Source of the DNA: Planctomycetes bacterium UBA7888
Lineage (GTDB): Bacteria; Planctomycetota; UBA1135
Length of the DNA: 19,344 nt
Direction: 5' to 3'
NCBI GenBank assembly: GCA_002500505.1
Contig: DLRM01000042.1
Span: 1-19,344, forward strand
Positions 1 through 6,809 of the stretch are shown here, piece by piece (positions within the stretch are counted from its first letter, which is position 1; each line of letters starts with the position of its first letter). The notes under the pieces are model-generated. The model saw nothing but the letters and a program-made list of their open reading frames with translations, was not told where the DNA came from and ran no database searches. The translations under genes were made by a program, and so were the position numbers.

Positions 1-313
1 TGAAGTTGCTGACCTAGAACATGAAGGGGGTCATGGGTTAAGTATCACGACCGCAGAACTCTCGCGTCTGCAGTCCACAATTCTTGTTTACCAACTTGAA
101 ACAGAAAGTTTGCCCTTGTCTTTACAAGACTTGGTCAGGCCTGCCGAAGGTTGGCCAGAGGGATTTCTTACTGACGGGCTAGGTGTTCGACTAGACGCTT
201 GGGAAAACGCTTTCATCTATAAACTCGACGGCGAAAATGGATTCAACCTATACTCCTGTGGGCCGAATGGTCAGGATGAAGGTGGCTCAGGCGACGACAT
301 TTCGATTGGCTAA
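1..313 (+). CDS. Type II secretion GspG-like major pseudopilin, C-terminal part
   Basis: The reading frame is open from the window edge and ends in TAA, leaving about 103 codons of the C-terminal half of a pseudopilin. The visible tail has the GspG signature: a DAWENAFIYKLDGENG stretch (family form DPWGNPYxY), then LYSCGPNGQDEGG and a final GDDISIG. In GspG these Gly/Asp-rich loops form the calcium site that stabilises the pseudopilin. GspG is the main subunit of the periplasmic pseudopilus that pushes substrates through the type II secretin. The N-terminal prepilin-peptidase site and hydrophobic helix lie outside the window. The family is also used by planctomycete proteins of unknown secretion role, so membership in a working T2SS is inferred. 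The next gene probably starts inside this one. Confidence 0.85.
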   Translation, partial: EVADLEHEGGHGLSITTAELSRLQSTILVYQLETESLPLSLQDLVRPAEGWPEGFLTDGLGVRLDAWENAFIYKLDGENGFNLYSCGPNGQDEGGSGDDISIG

Positions 314-1313
314 AGCTTCGGCTCGAATGTCTTTTTTTGCGGCGCTCCTGGCTCTGTCGGGAGCGCCGCTCGCATTTGCCCAGTCCTCATCGCTCCCACC
401 CTTTGAGTCTCATGCGCCTCCAGGGCTTCAGGGGATGGCCGACAAAATGGAGAGCGAAATCACCGCCATTCTTCAGGAGGCTCGAGACTGGACAGGGCTT
501 CCGGTCGACCCTCGACCCTTCCGGCTGGAATGGGTTTCTGGCCGAAAAGAGTTAGAGGGGGCCTTGGGCTATAAGGCGCCCAGCTGGTTTGCCGCGGTCG
601 CCGAACTCAAGAAGCGGCGGCTTGTCATCGCAACAGAGGTTGCCGGGTCCCAGGAGCAACTCCGAATCACCCTCCGCCATGAGCTGATGCACTTGGCAAT
701 GATGGATCTGGGCGCCACCGCATTTCGGGGCACACCGTCTTGGTTCCATGAGGGCTGCGCCGAGGTTTTTGCCGGAGACATTTATTTAAAGGGAAGTTCA
801 GATTCGATTTTCTGGATGGCGGCGGCAGAAACTTTGCCCACCCTGTCTGAGTACCGAGCTGGATTCCCTCAGTCACCGGTTCTTGCGTCCACTGGGTATG
901 CCCTCGGCCACGCTTTCGTTGAGCGTTACCTGCGCCTTTATGGCCAACCCGCCCTTCGGGAAGTTTTGGCACTCCTGCGGGCAGGGGAAGAGTTGGACTC
1001 TGCTTTGGTTCAAACCACTGGATTAAGCATCGTCACCGAAGAAAAGGCCCTCCAAGAAGAGCTTCGAGGTTTGGCAGGCCTAGGCGGCGACCTGTATTCG
1101 CGTCTTTTTCTCGGCCTAGCGGTATTTATTTTTGTCGCTTTCCCCATTGTTCGAGCAACCCGACGACGGCGGAGAGCGGATTTGGAAAGCCAATGGGCCG
1201 AAAGCGGCAAACAAGGGAGCCCATATTCCGTTTCTCGTAGGATGGGCTGGCCAATTCGGAAGTTTCCGCCAAACGAGCGGCCAGGCGAAGATAAGAATGA
1301 GCCGCAACTTTAA
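276..1313 (+). CDS. Membrane-anchored zinc metallopeptidase (HELMH)
   Basis: A predicted exported gluzincin-like peptidase of about 345 residues. The N-terminus has a basic stretch followed by a hydrophobic core ending in APLAFAQ, consistent with a signal peptide. The zinc motif HELMH lies near residues 135-139, followed about 20 residues later by WFHEGCAEVFAG, where the Glu after His is the expected third ligand (peptidase MA-like layout). A single transmembrane helix follows near residues 275-293, then an Arg-rich cytoplasmic tail, so the catalytic domain should face the periplasm. ATG 276 is preferred because it gives the signal peptide a positive N-region. ATG 237 and ATG 267 would add residues, and ATG 327 removes the basic residues. 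All choices except 327 overlap the pseudopilin gene. Substrate unknown; processing of exported proteins is only inferred from context. Confidence 0.8.
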   Translation: MKVAQATTFRLAKASARMSFFAALLALSGAPLAFAQSSSLPPFESHAPPGLQGMADKMESEITAILQEARDWTGLPVDPRPFRLEWVSGRKELEGALGYKAPSWFAAVAELKKRRLVIATEVAGSQEQLRITLRHELMHLAMMDLGATAFRGTPSWFHEGCAEVFAGDIYLKGSSDSIFWMAAAETLPTLSEYRAGFPQSPVLASTGYALGHAFVERYLRLYGQPALREVLALLRAGEELDSALVQTTGLSIVTEEKALQEELRGLAGLGGDLYSRLFLGLAVFIFVAFPIVRATRRRRRADLESQWAESGKQGSPYSVSRRMGWPIRKFPPNERPGEDKNEPQL

Positions 1314-1989
1314 GAATTATCGACTTCATGTTCGCCGGAAGGCTCAAATCTTCTTGGTTCGCTTTTTTGGCCCCATAACCTTTCGAGTCCTTTCTTCATC
1401 TTGGAAGGTGAAAAGGACGGGCCTTGAAAACGGCCCAGAGAACAAAGAGGAAGTGGTGTACGCTTTATGGCACGAAAGCATCCCTGCGGGAGTTTCTCTT
1501 CACCGAAACAAAAAGCTATGTGTCATGATTAGCCACCATCCCGACGGGGAGATGATCGAAAAAGTAGCCAAACGCTTTGGTTTTCTGACCGCTCGCGGCT
1601 CCACCACGCGTGGCGGAGCGGGCGGAATTCGGAAAATGCTCCAAGATGCGTCCAAAAGCCGAGGCTTAGTCATTACTCCAGATGGCCCTCAGGGTCCTTC
1701 CCACACGATTGCCCCAGGCCTTTTGTTTGTGGCTGCAGTGACGGGTCGCCCAATGCTGGCGGTTGGATTTGCCGCGTCAAAAGCTTGGCGGGCAAGGAGG
1801 TCTTGGGACAAAATGATTTTTCCAAAGCCCGGCGCCGTGGTCGGGGTGGCCTACTCCAAACCCTTTCAAGTGCCCCGAAATGTTCTTGAGGATGAAGAGC
1901 AAAAAAATAAAGCGGTTGCGAAGCTGGCGAATGCCTTTGAGGACGCCCATGCTCAGGCACAGGCATTGGTTCAGAACGAAATCTCCTAA
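1297..1989 (+). CDS. DUF374 lysophospholipid acyltransferase-like protein, copy 1
   Basis: A 230-residue member of the DUF374 branch of lysophospholipid/lipid A acyltransferases, expected to move an acyl chain onto a lipid at the inner membrane. Visible signatures are WHESIP (58-63), SHHPDGE (79-85, the HxxxD-type catalytic region), RGSTTRGGAG (100-109), ITPDGPQGP (126-134) and SWDKMIFPKP (169-178). The N-terminus is basic with a moderately hydrophobic segment at 17-32. ATG 1297 was chosen because the conserved family sequence begins near it; an upstream in-frame extension to 1132 would lie inside the peptidase gene and shows no family similarity. It overlaps the peptidase gene by 17 bases. 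The following gene is a close paralogue. The actual acyl donor and acceptor cannot be read from sequence. Confidence 0.85.
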   Translation: MSRNFKNYRLHVRRKAQIFLVRFFGPITFRVLSSSWKVKRTGLENGPENKEEVVYALWHESIPAGVSLHRNKKLCVMISHHPDGEMIEKVAKRFGFLTARGSTTRGGAGGIRKMLQDASKSRGLVITPDGPQGPSHTIAPGLLFVAAVTGRPMLAVGFAASKAWRARRSWDKMIFPKPGAVVGVAYSKPFQVPRNVLEDEEQKNKAVAKLANAFEDAHAQAQALVQNEIS

Positions 1990-2000
1990 ACTAAGGCTTC

Positions 2001-2705
2001 ATGTCCGACCCCAGTGCTGCTGAGAAATTTCGGCTCTTTCGGAAAAAAATCCGAAGGCGTGCACACCTTTTCTTAGTACGCTTGTTTGGCCCCCTTTTTT
2101 TTCGTGTATTGGAGGCGACGTGGAAGATAAAGCGGACGGGGCTGGAAAATGGACCCGAAAATAAATCCCCACTTGTATATGCAATTTGGCATGAGAGCAT
2201 TCCAATTGGGGTCCCGCTTTTGCGAAAAATGGACTTGTGCGTGATGGTGAGCCACCATCACGATGGGGAATTAATTGAGCGAGTCATTCGCCGATTTGGT
2301 TATCTCACTGCCCGAGGGTCAAGCACCCGTGGGGGCGCTGGAGCGATTCGAAAAATGTTGCGAGACGCTTCAGTGAGCCGCGGTCTCGTGATTACCCCAG
2401 ATGGACCGCAAGGCCCAGCCCATACGATTGCCCCCGGGCTATTTTTTGTTGCAGCGATGACTCGTCGGCCCATGGTTGCGATTGGTTATGCTTCTTCGAA
2501 ATCTTGGCGAGTACAAAAGTCTTGGGACAAAATGATTTTTCCAAAACCCGGAGCCAAAGTCGGCATTGCCTTTTCTAAGCCTTTTGATGTTCCGCGCGAT
2601 GTCTTGGACAACGAAGAAGCAAAAGAAGCAGCAGTTGCTAACCTGGCCAAAGCTTTTGAAGATGCCCACAAATCCGCAGAAGCTTTGATACAGGAAGAAG
2701 AGTAA
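2001..2705 (+). CDS. DUF374 lysophospholipid acyltransferase-like protein, copy 2
   Basis: A 234-residue paralogue of the preceding protein, alignable without large gaps along nearly its whole length and identical at roughly two thirds of positions by eye. It keeps WHESIP, SHHHDGE, RGSSTRGGAG, ITPDGPQGP and SWDKMIFPKPG. The main differences are at the extreme N-terminus, in the segment after WHESIP and at the C-terminal tail. It starts 11 bases after copy 1, with a TAAGG element just upstream of the ATG, and its TAA shares one base with the ATG of rnhC. Tandem placement and conserved motifs suggest both copies are active, perhaps with different acyl or acceptor preference. This is inference; a simple dosage duplication is the alternative. 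Confidence 0.85.
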   Translation: MSDPSAAEKFRLFRKKIRRRAHLFLVRLFGPLFFRVLEATWKIKRTGLENGPENKSPLVYAIWHESIPIGVPLLRKMDLCVMVSHHHDGELIERVIRRFGYLTARGSSTRGGAGAIRKMLRDASVSRGLVITPDGPQGPAHTIAPGLFFVAAMTRRPMVAIGYASSKSWRVQKSWDKMIFPKPGAKVGIAFSKPFDVPRDVLDNEEAKEAAVANLAKAFEDAHKSAEALIQEEE

Positions 2706-3613
2706 TGAGCACTTCAAGTACACATGTTTTTCGACTTTCTCCAGAACGCGGAAGCCAACTACGGGAAGAGTTGAATCAAGGCGACTTTGAATTCCGGCGA
2801 GTGGACCATGCACATTTTCAAGCGCGAGGAGATGGGGCCGTTGCCACGCTTTACCAAAGCGGAAAGTTAGTTTTGCAGGGCGTAGGTGCCGACAGCTTTA
2901 TGGTGCGTTTTCTCGGCGATATTGAACCTGTTCCGCCGAAACAAAAAACAAGTGTGCCGGAAACGCCCAAAGAGCTTCCGCTGGAGGCCATTGGTTCAGA
3001 TGAAGCCGGGAAAGGAGATTCGTTTGGCGGAATTTCGGTTTTCGCCGTTTTTGTTCGTGAGGATCAAATCCCTTTACTTCTTGAAGCAGGGGTTATGGAT
3101 TCAAAAAAAATAAGCGACAATAAAATTCGCATTCTCTCGCCCTGGATTCAGGAAACCTTTCCTTATGCCGAACGCACTTTAAGTGCAGAAGAGTACAACG
3201 AAGAGTGGGAAAGCGCTGACAGGAATGTAAATCGCCTCCTCACCAAGCTTCATTCCCAAGTCCTAAACGAGGTGCGCACAAAAACCGGCGCCAAGGCCCT
3301 TGTGGTGGATAGGTTTGGAGCAAATCATCCGGTCAGTGCGTTTTTTAAACCCGAAGCCAAAGAGGGAGTTCAGGTGTTTGAGGTCCCCAGAGCGGAGGCT
3401 CACCCTTCGGTCGCGGCGGCCTCCGTTCTAGCTCGGGCGGCATTTATAGCTTCAATTAAGGAGTTGTCGGAAGTTTGCGGCGCAGACTTGCCACTTGGAA
3501 GTGGCTCCCCCGTGCCGCCAGCCCTAAGAACTGTTTTAAAAATTCACGGCAAACAGGAATTAAAAAAGTTTGCAAAACTACACTTCAAAAACGTACAGAA
3601 ATCCCTTAGTTAA
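2705..3613 (+). CDS. rnhC: Ribonuclease HIII
   Basis: Cleaves the RNA strand of RNA/DNA hybrids, removing R-loops and primer remnants in the cytoplasm. At 302 residues it has the usual length for the family. The N-terminal region (about 1-80) fits the TBP-like substrate-binding domain that separates HIII from HII. The catalytic domain begins with GSDEAGKGDSFGG (97-109), where D99 and E100 are the first two active-site carboxylates. DSKKISD (132-138), VDRFG with D202, and AEAHPSVAAASVLAR with E231 complete the RNase H fold signature. The start overlaps the upstream stop by one base (TAATG), and AGGAAG lies upstream as a ribosome-binding site. HIII rather than HII is supported by the N-terminal extension and the DEAGKGD form of the motif. 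Confidence 0.95.
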   Translation: MSTSSTHVFRLSPERGSQLREELNQGDFEFRRVDHAHFQARGDGAVATLYQSGKLVLQGVGADSFMVRFLGDIEPVPPKQKTSVPETPKELPLEAIGSDEAGKGDSFGGISVFAVFVREDQIPLLLEAGVMDSKKISDNKIRILSPWIQETFPYAERTLSAEEYNEEWESADRNVNRLLTKLHSQVLNEVRTKTGAKALVVDRFGANHPVSAFFKPEAKEGVQVFEVPRAEAHPSVAAASVLARAAFIASIKELSEVCGADLPLGSGSPVPPALRTVLKIHGKQELKKFAKLHFKNVQKSLS

Positions 3614-3621
3614 AACCCAAC

Positions 3622-4158
3622 ATGACTACAAAGCGCGCCCATGATTGTCACGCCGAACGGGAATTTCGCCCGCTCGGAATCGCTGTTCTTGTTGTCTCGG
3701 ATACTCGGGACCTCCGTAGTGACAAAAGCGGCCTTTTGCTCGCCGAGCGTTGCCAAGAAGCGGGCCATGTTTTGGTGGAGCGCATAGTTGTCTTGGACGA
3801 GGCAGATCTGATCCAACAGCGAGTTTTGGAGTGGTCGGGCATGGAAGAAGTGCACACCATTTTGATTACGGGCGGGACAGGTGTTTTTAAGCGAGATGTC
3901 ACCCCGGAAGCGGTTGAGCCTCTTTTTGACAAAAAAATGCCCGGCTTTGGCGAACTCTTCCGCTACTTTTCCTTTGAAGAAATTGGCACAGCAACTCTGG
4001 AATCTCGTGCAACCGCTGGCATTGTCAACAAAACACTCGTTTTTGCAATGCCCGGCTCTTCAGGTGCTTGCCGACTTGCGATCGACAAGTTAATTCTCCC
4101 TCAGCTGGATTCTAGGACAAAACCCTGCTCCATTGCTGGGATGCTAGATCGACTCTAG
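3622..4158 (+). CDS. moaB: Molybdenum cofactor biosynthesis protein, MoaB/MogA family
   Basis: A 178-residue protein of the MoaB/Mog family, whose members bind molybdopterin and, in the Mog branch, adenylylate it before molybdenum insertion. Motifs seen are LVVSDTRDLRSDKSG (23-37), ITGGTGVFKRDVTPEA (82-97, with the TGGTG phosphate-binding loop and conserved Asp), MPGFGELFR (106-114), SRATAGI (128-134) and MPGSSGA (143-149). The first ~18 residues precede the conserved fold. It starts 8 bases after rnhC and ends the plus-strand run. Its TAG stop overlaps the tatA stop on the other strand by three bases within CTAG. No other Moco gene is in the window, so it is a scattered pathway member. MoaB and MogA cannot be told apart securely by eye. 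Confidence 0.88.
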   Translation: MTTKRAHDCHAEREFRPLGIAVLVVSDTRDLRSDKSGLLLAERCQEAGHVLVERIVVLDEADLIQQRVLEWSGMEEVHTILITGGTGVFKRDVTPEAVEPLFDKKMPGFGELFRYFSFEEIGTATLESRATAGIVNKTLVFAMPGSSGACRLAIDKLILPQLDSRTKPCSIAGMLDRL

Positions 4159-4466
4159 CCCTTATTCGAATCTTCGTCGGAAGAACTCGGCTCGAAGTCA
4201 GCGTCAACAGCCTCGCTTGATTTTTGCCGCACCTCGCGTTCAAATTGATTTACAGGGTTGTTTTCTTCAACATCCTTTTTCAAATCGCGAATCGTGTCTT
4301 CAAGACCCGTTTCTTTGCGAATGTCGTTCATTGTTCGTTTGAGTTTAAAAAACGAACGGCCAAGGTCTTTTGCGATTTCCGGAAGCTTGCCTCCGAAGAG
4401 CAAAAGTCCCACCACCAAAGCCACCATGAATTCGGTCCAGTGAGGAATCAGGGCGAAGGTAATCAC
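4155..4466 (-). CDS. tatA: Sec-independent translocase subunit TatA/TatB-like
   Basis: A 103-residue protein with the TatA/B layout: a short N-terminus, one transmembrane helix (about 11-24), the hinge LLLFGGKLPEIAKDLGRS, then an amphipathic helix with KLKRTM and an acidic, disordered tail. TatA oligomers form the path for folded proteins exported with twin-arginine signals. The start is GTG; the ATG at residue 14 would cut into the membrane helix and is rejected. The FGxKLPE hinge and short length favour TatA, although the partner TatC is not in the window and TatB cannot be excluded. It begins 9 bases after the lptD stop, so it is probably the last gene of the kds-lpt unit. No Shine-Dalgarno sequence is apparent. 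Confidence 0.85.
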   Translation of the reverse strand: MITFALIPHWTEFMVALVVGLLLFGGKLPEIAKDLGRSFFKLKRTMNDIRKETGLEDTIRDLKKDVEENNPVNQFEREVRQKSSEAVDADFEPSSSDEDSNKG

Positions 4467-4475
4467 GGCAGGATT

Positions 4476-6809
4476 CTAGCGCAACGGCTGCGGAGGCGAG
4501 TCCAGCAAAAAGCGTGGAGCAAGATTAAAGAAGAAAGCGGTCTCGCCGACGGATGTATCCCGCTTAGCGCCGAAATCGAAAACAAAGTCATGGGCAAACC
4601 AAGAGAAAGCCATTTGCGACCGTCGTCCAATGCTATCTCCTGAGCTCAGCGGCAACTCCATTTGAAAGCCAAGGCTTTCAGTGAGTCGCCAATTTGTCCA
4701 AACATTCGTGTAATTAAATAAATTCTCAACCCGCTGAACGCTGACACCGTAATTTAAATTATTGTTGGGCGTAATGCCCACCCGCGAAAAAGTTTCTTCT
4801 GATTCGTCCTCACCAAAGTTGCGGCGCAAACGCAGATCGGCAGTCAAAGGCGCCAGCGCACTATGGGCTTGAGTTCCTGGCCGCCAAGAAAAGCGGAACT
4901 CTGCAGGGCCCAAGCTGCCATCGGTGGACCCTGACCGCGGGTGCGGGAATAGAGGGTCTATGAGGGGCTGATCCGGATTTGGATACCAAGGCACCATGAA
5001 GTCAATATCCGCCCAAGGTCTTGTCGCTTTAGGCGCAAGGAAAAATTGGCGCAGGGAGAGTTCCGCCGCCTGCCCTTTGGTTGCGGCGTCAAAGGCATCA
5101 AACTGTGGAATGAAAGCAAGGGGGTCGCCGCTTTCTCCTCGTACGCGAAATCGTAAATCAGGTACGACGCGGTGTTCCCAGCCGTCGCTGTATTGATGGA
5201 GGAGAAGCGCTGAGGCGCCTAAATAAGATTCCACCAGCCCTCGTGAAACTTTTCCTATTCCACCCACACCCTCATCATAACTTGCGCCATCGAGGCGGAT
5301 TCCGGGACGGAAAGTAATCGGGCCCCAATGAAAAGGTGTGGCGAGGTCAGACCAAATTCGCAAACGGCTTCGCGAACTGATAGTGAGTGGGTCAAAAGGG
5401 AGGGCGCCACTAGCTTCTGGGAGAGAAAACTGCCGAAACCGCTCCCGCGAAGCTTCTGCTCCCCAACTAAGATTTATCGGAACTGAAGAGGTTCCGGGCA
5501 AATCGCCAATGGTTCTAGAGAAAGCGTTGTAGCGCAAGGTGGGGAGATGTTCCAGGAACGTAGGCCCATCTGCGGTGGAGTTGTATCCCGAAAGAGGGGC
5601 ATAACCAAACCGATCGGCGACAATGTCGAAATCAAACTCAGTCACACTGTCATTGCGAGTGCGGAGAGCATAAAACTGGGATTGAGCATCGGCTCCCTCG
5701 GCCCAGCTTCTATGGAAAAACTCTGGCCCGACCAAAGAATCCGAAGCCACAACGAAATCTAAGTCAGCTCGCCACTCCTCCCCAATCTGAAACCGGTTTT
5801 GCAAATCTACCTGCCATCGAGTGTCCGAGTTTCGGGCAACCCGCTGCGCAAAAGGATGAGAGTCGGCAGCGTGGTCGTTGAGATAAAAAAGTGACCAATT
5901 AGACTCGAACCGTTCTCCCTCCACCTGAGCAGATGCCTGTAAAGGGAATCCGCGTCGGGAGCTCCAAGAGGGAGAGGCGTTCCAGGAATAGGACAGGCTT
6001 TGATTTTCGGTTTGCCCGCTTGAACCAAATCGCACCGTTGTAGATTGTCCGAGGCGCCCACCCGATTCGAGCTTTAAATCTTGAAATCCAATGAAGGTGT
6101 CTCGGTCTAGGCCTTCCGCGCGAATGTCCGGGGCCGGCAAAGGGAGGAAAGGCCAGCCATACATATTGAGCCACGCGCCTGTCGGCCTCCAGGACCAATT
6201 CCCTTTGCCATCGGGGGTCCCCTTCAATTCTTTTAGTTGAAGAGAATAGTGGGGGGGGATTACGTCACAAGTTGTAAGTGAGGCGCCGGTAGCGAGAATG
6301 ACACCATCGGCATTTTCGCTCATTTTATTGCAAAGCAGTCGGATGGGCCACCCACGAGGGCCACTCCCCAAAGGAAGAAGGAGGTCGGAGTTTTCTAAAT
6401 CCGAGACTCCGGTTTCGGCGTCGTAAACCAACTTAGAGCAAGACACTTTCATTTCACCCGCAAAGACTTCAACGCCCCCTTCCATAAAAAGACTATTTAC
6501 TAAGCCGGGTCTATTTTGAAGTCCGAGCGAACCGGCGATTTGGGTGTCCCAACTGCCGCTAATTCCAGTCGGGGCTTCCTGGGGGCTTGGGCTGACAGGC
6601 GTTTCCCCTAAACGAAGATAGAGATCTTTATTGAAATGAATTTCTATAGAGTCTGCCCGAAGGATTCGGTTTTCCGAACGACTCTCAAAGGAGCTTATTT
6701 GATAGACAACCTCACCGTTCTCCACGAACGAGTGCATGGTTTCCCAGGTCGCAGATGCAGACAGGTCAGGCTCCTGCGGGAGGAGAAGAAGAAGGGCCAG
6801 CGAAATCAC
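4476..6809 (-). CDS. lptD: LPS-assembly outer membrane protein LptD
   Basis: A 777-residue LptD/OstA (Imp) homologue, the outer-membrane pore that places LPS in the outer leaflet. After a short hydrophobic leader (about 1-18), residues 20-210 form the periplasmic jellyroll part, with OstA-type phrases such as RADSIEIHF, GGVEVFAGEMKVSCSKLVYD and ASLTTCDVIPPHYSL. The linking segment WLNMYGWPFLPLPAPDIR (213-230) matches the conserved GxPxxYLPxF region of the family. The remaining ~545 residues have the alternating pattern of an outer-membrane beta barrel. The start is GTG, overlapping the upstream TGA stop as GTGA, with a stop codon just upstream in frame, so no longer start exists. Cysteines are seen at 124, 160 and 181 in the N-domain. 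The partner LptE is not in the window. Confidence 0.88.
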   Translation of the reverse strand: MISLALLLLLPQEPDLSASATWETMHSFVENGEVVYQISSFESRSENRILRADSIEIHFNKDLYLRLGETPVSPSPQEAPTGISGSWDTQIAGSLGLQNRPGLVNSLFMEGGVEVFAGEMKVSCSKLVYDAETGVSDLENSDLLLPLGSGPRGWPIRLLCNKMSENADGVILATGASLTTCDVIPPHYSLQLKELKGTPDGKGNWSWRPTGAWLNMYGWPFLPLPAPDIRAEGLDRDTFIGFQDLKLESGGRLGQSTTVRFGSSGQTENQSLSYSWNASPSWSSRRGFPLQASAQVEGERFESNWSLFYLNDHAADSHPFAQRVARNSDTRWQVDLQNRFQIGEEWRADLDFVVASDSLVGPEFFHRSWAEGADAQSQFYALRTRNDSVTEFDFDIVADRFGYAPLSGYNSTADGPTFLEHLPTLRYNAFSRTIGDLPGTSSVPINLSWGAEASRERFRQFSLPEASGALPFDPLTISSRSRLRIWSDLATPFHWGPITFRPGIRLDGASYDEGVGGIGKVSRGLVESYLGASALLLHQYSDGWEHRVVPDLRFRVRGESGDPLAFIPQFDAFDAATKGQAAELSLRQFFLAPKATRPWADIDFMVPWYPNPDQPLIDPLFPHPRSGSTDGSLGPAEFRFSWRPGTQAHSALAPLTADLRLRRNFGEDESEETFSRVGITPNNNLNYGVSVQRVENLFNYTNVWTNWRLTESLGFQMELPLSSGDSIGRRSQMAFSWFAHDFVFDFGAKRDTSVGETAFFFNLAPRFLLDSPPQPLR

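Noticed and set aside
237..275. Earlier ATG starts for the metallopeptidase (237 and 267)
   Set aside because: They add residues before the basic N-region and give no better signal peptide. ATG 276 is preferred, but the choice is not certain.
1132..1296. N-terminal extension of DUF374 copy 1
   Set aside because: The extra 55 residues are read from the peptidase gene in another frame and have no counterpart in copy 2 or the family.
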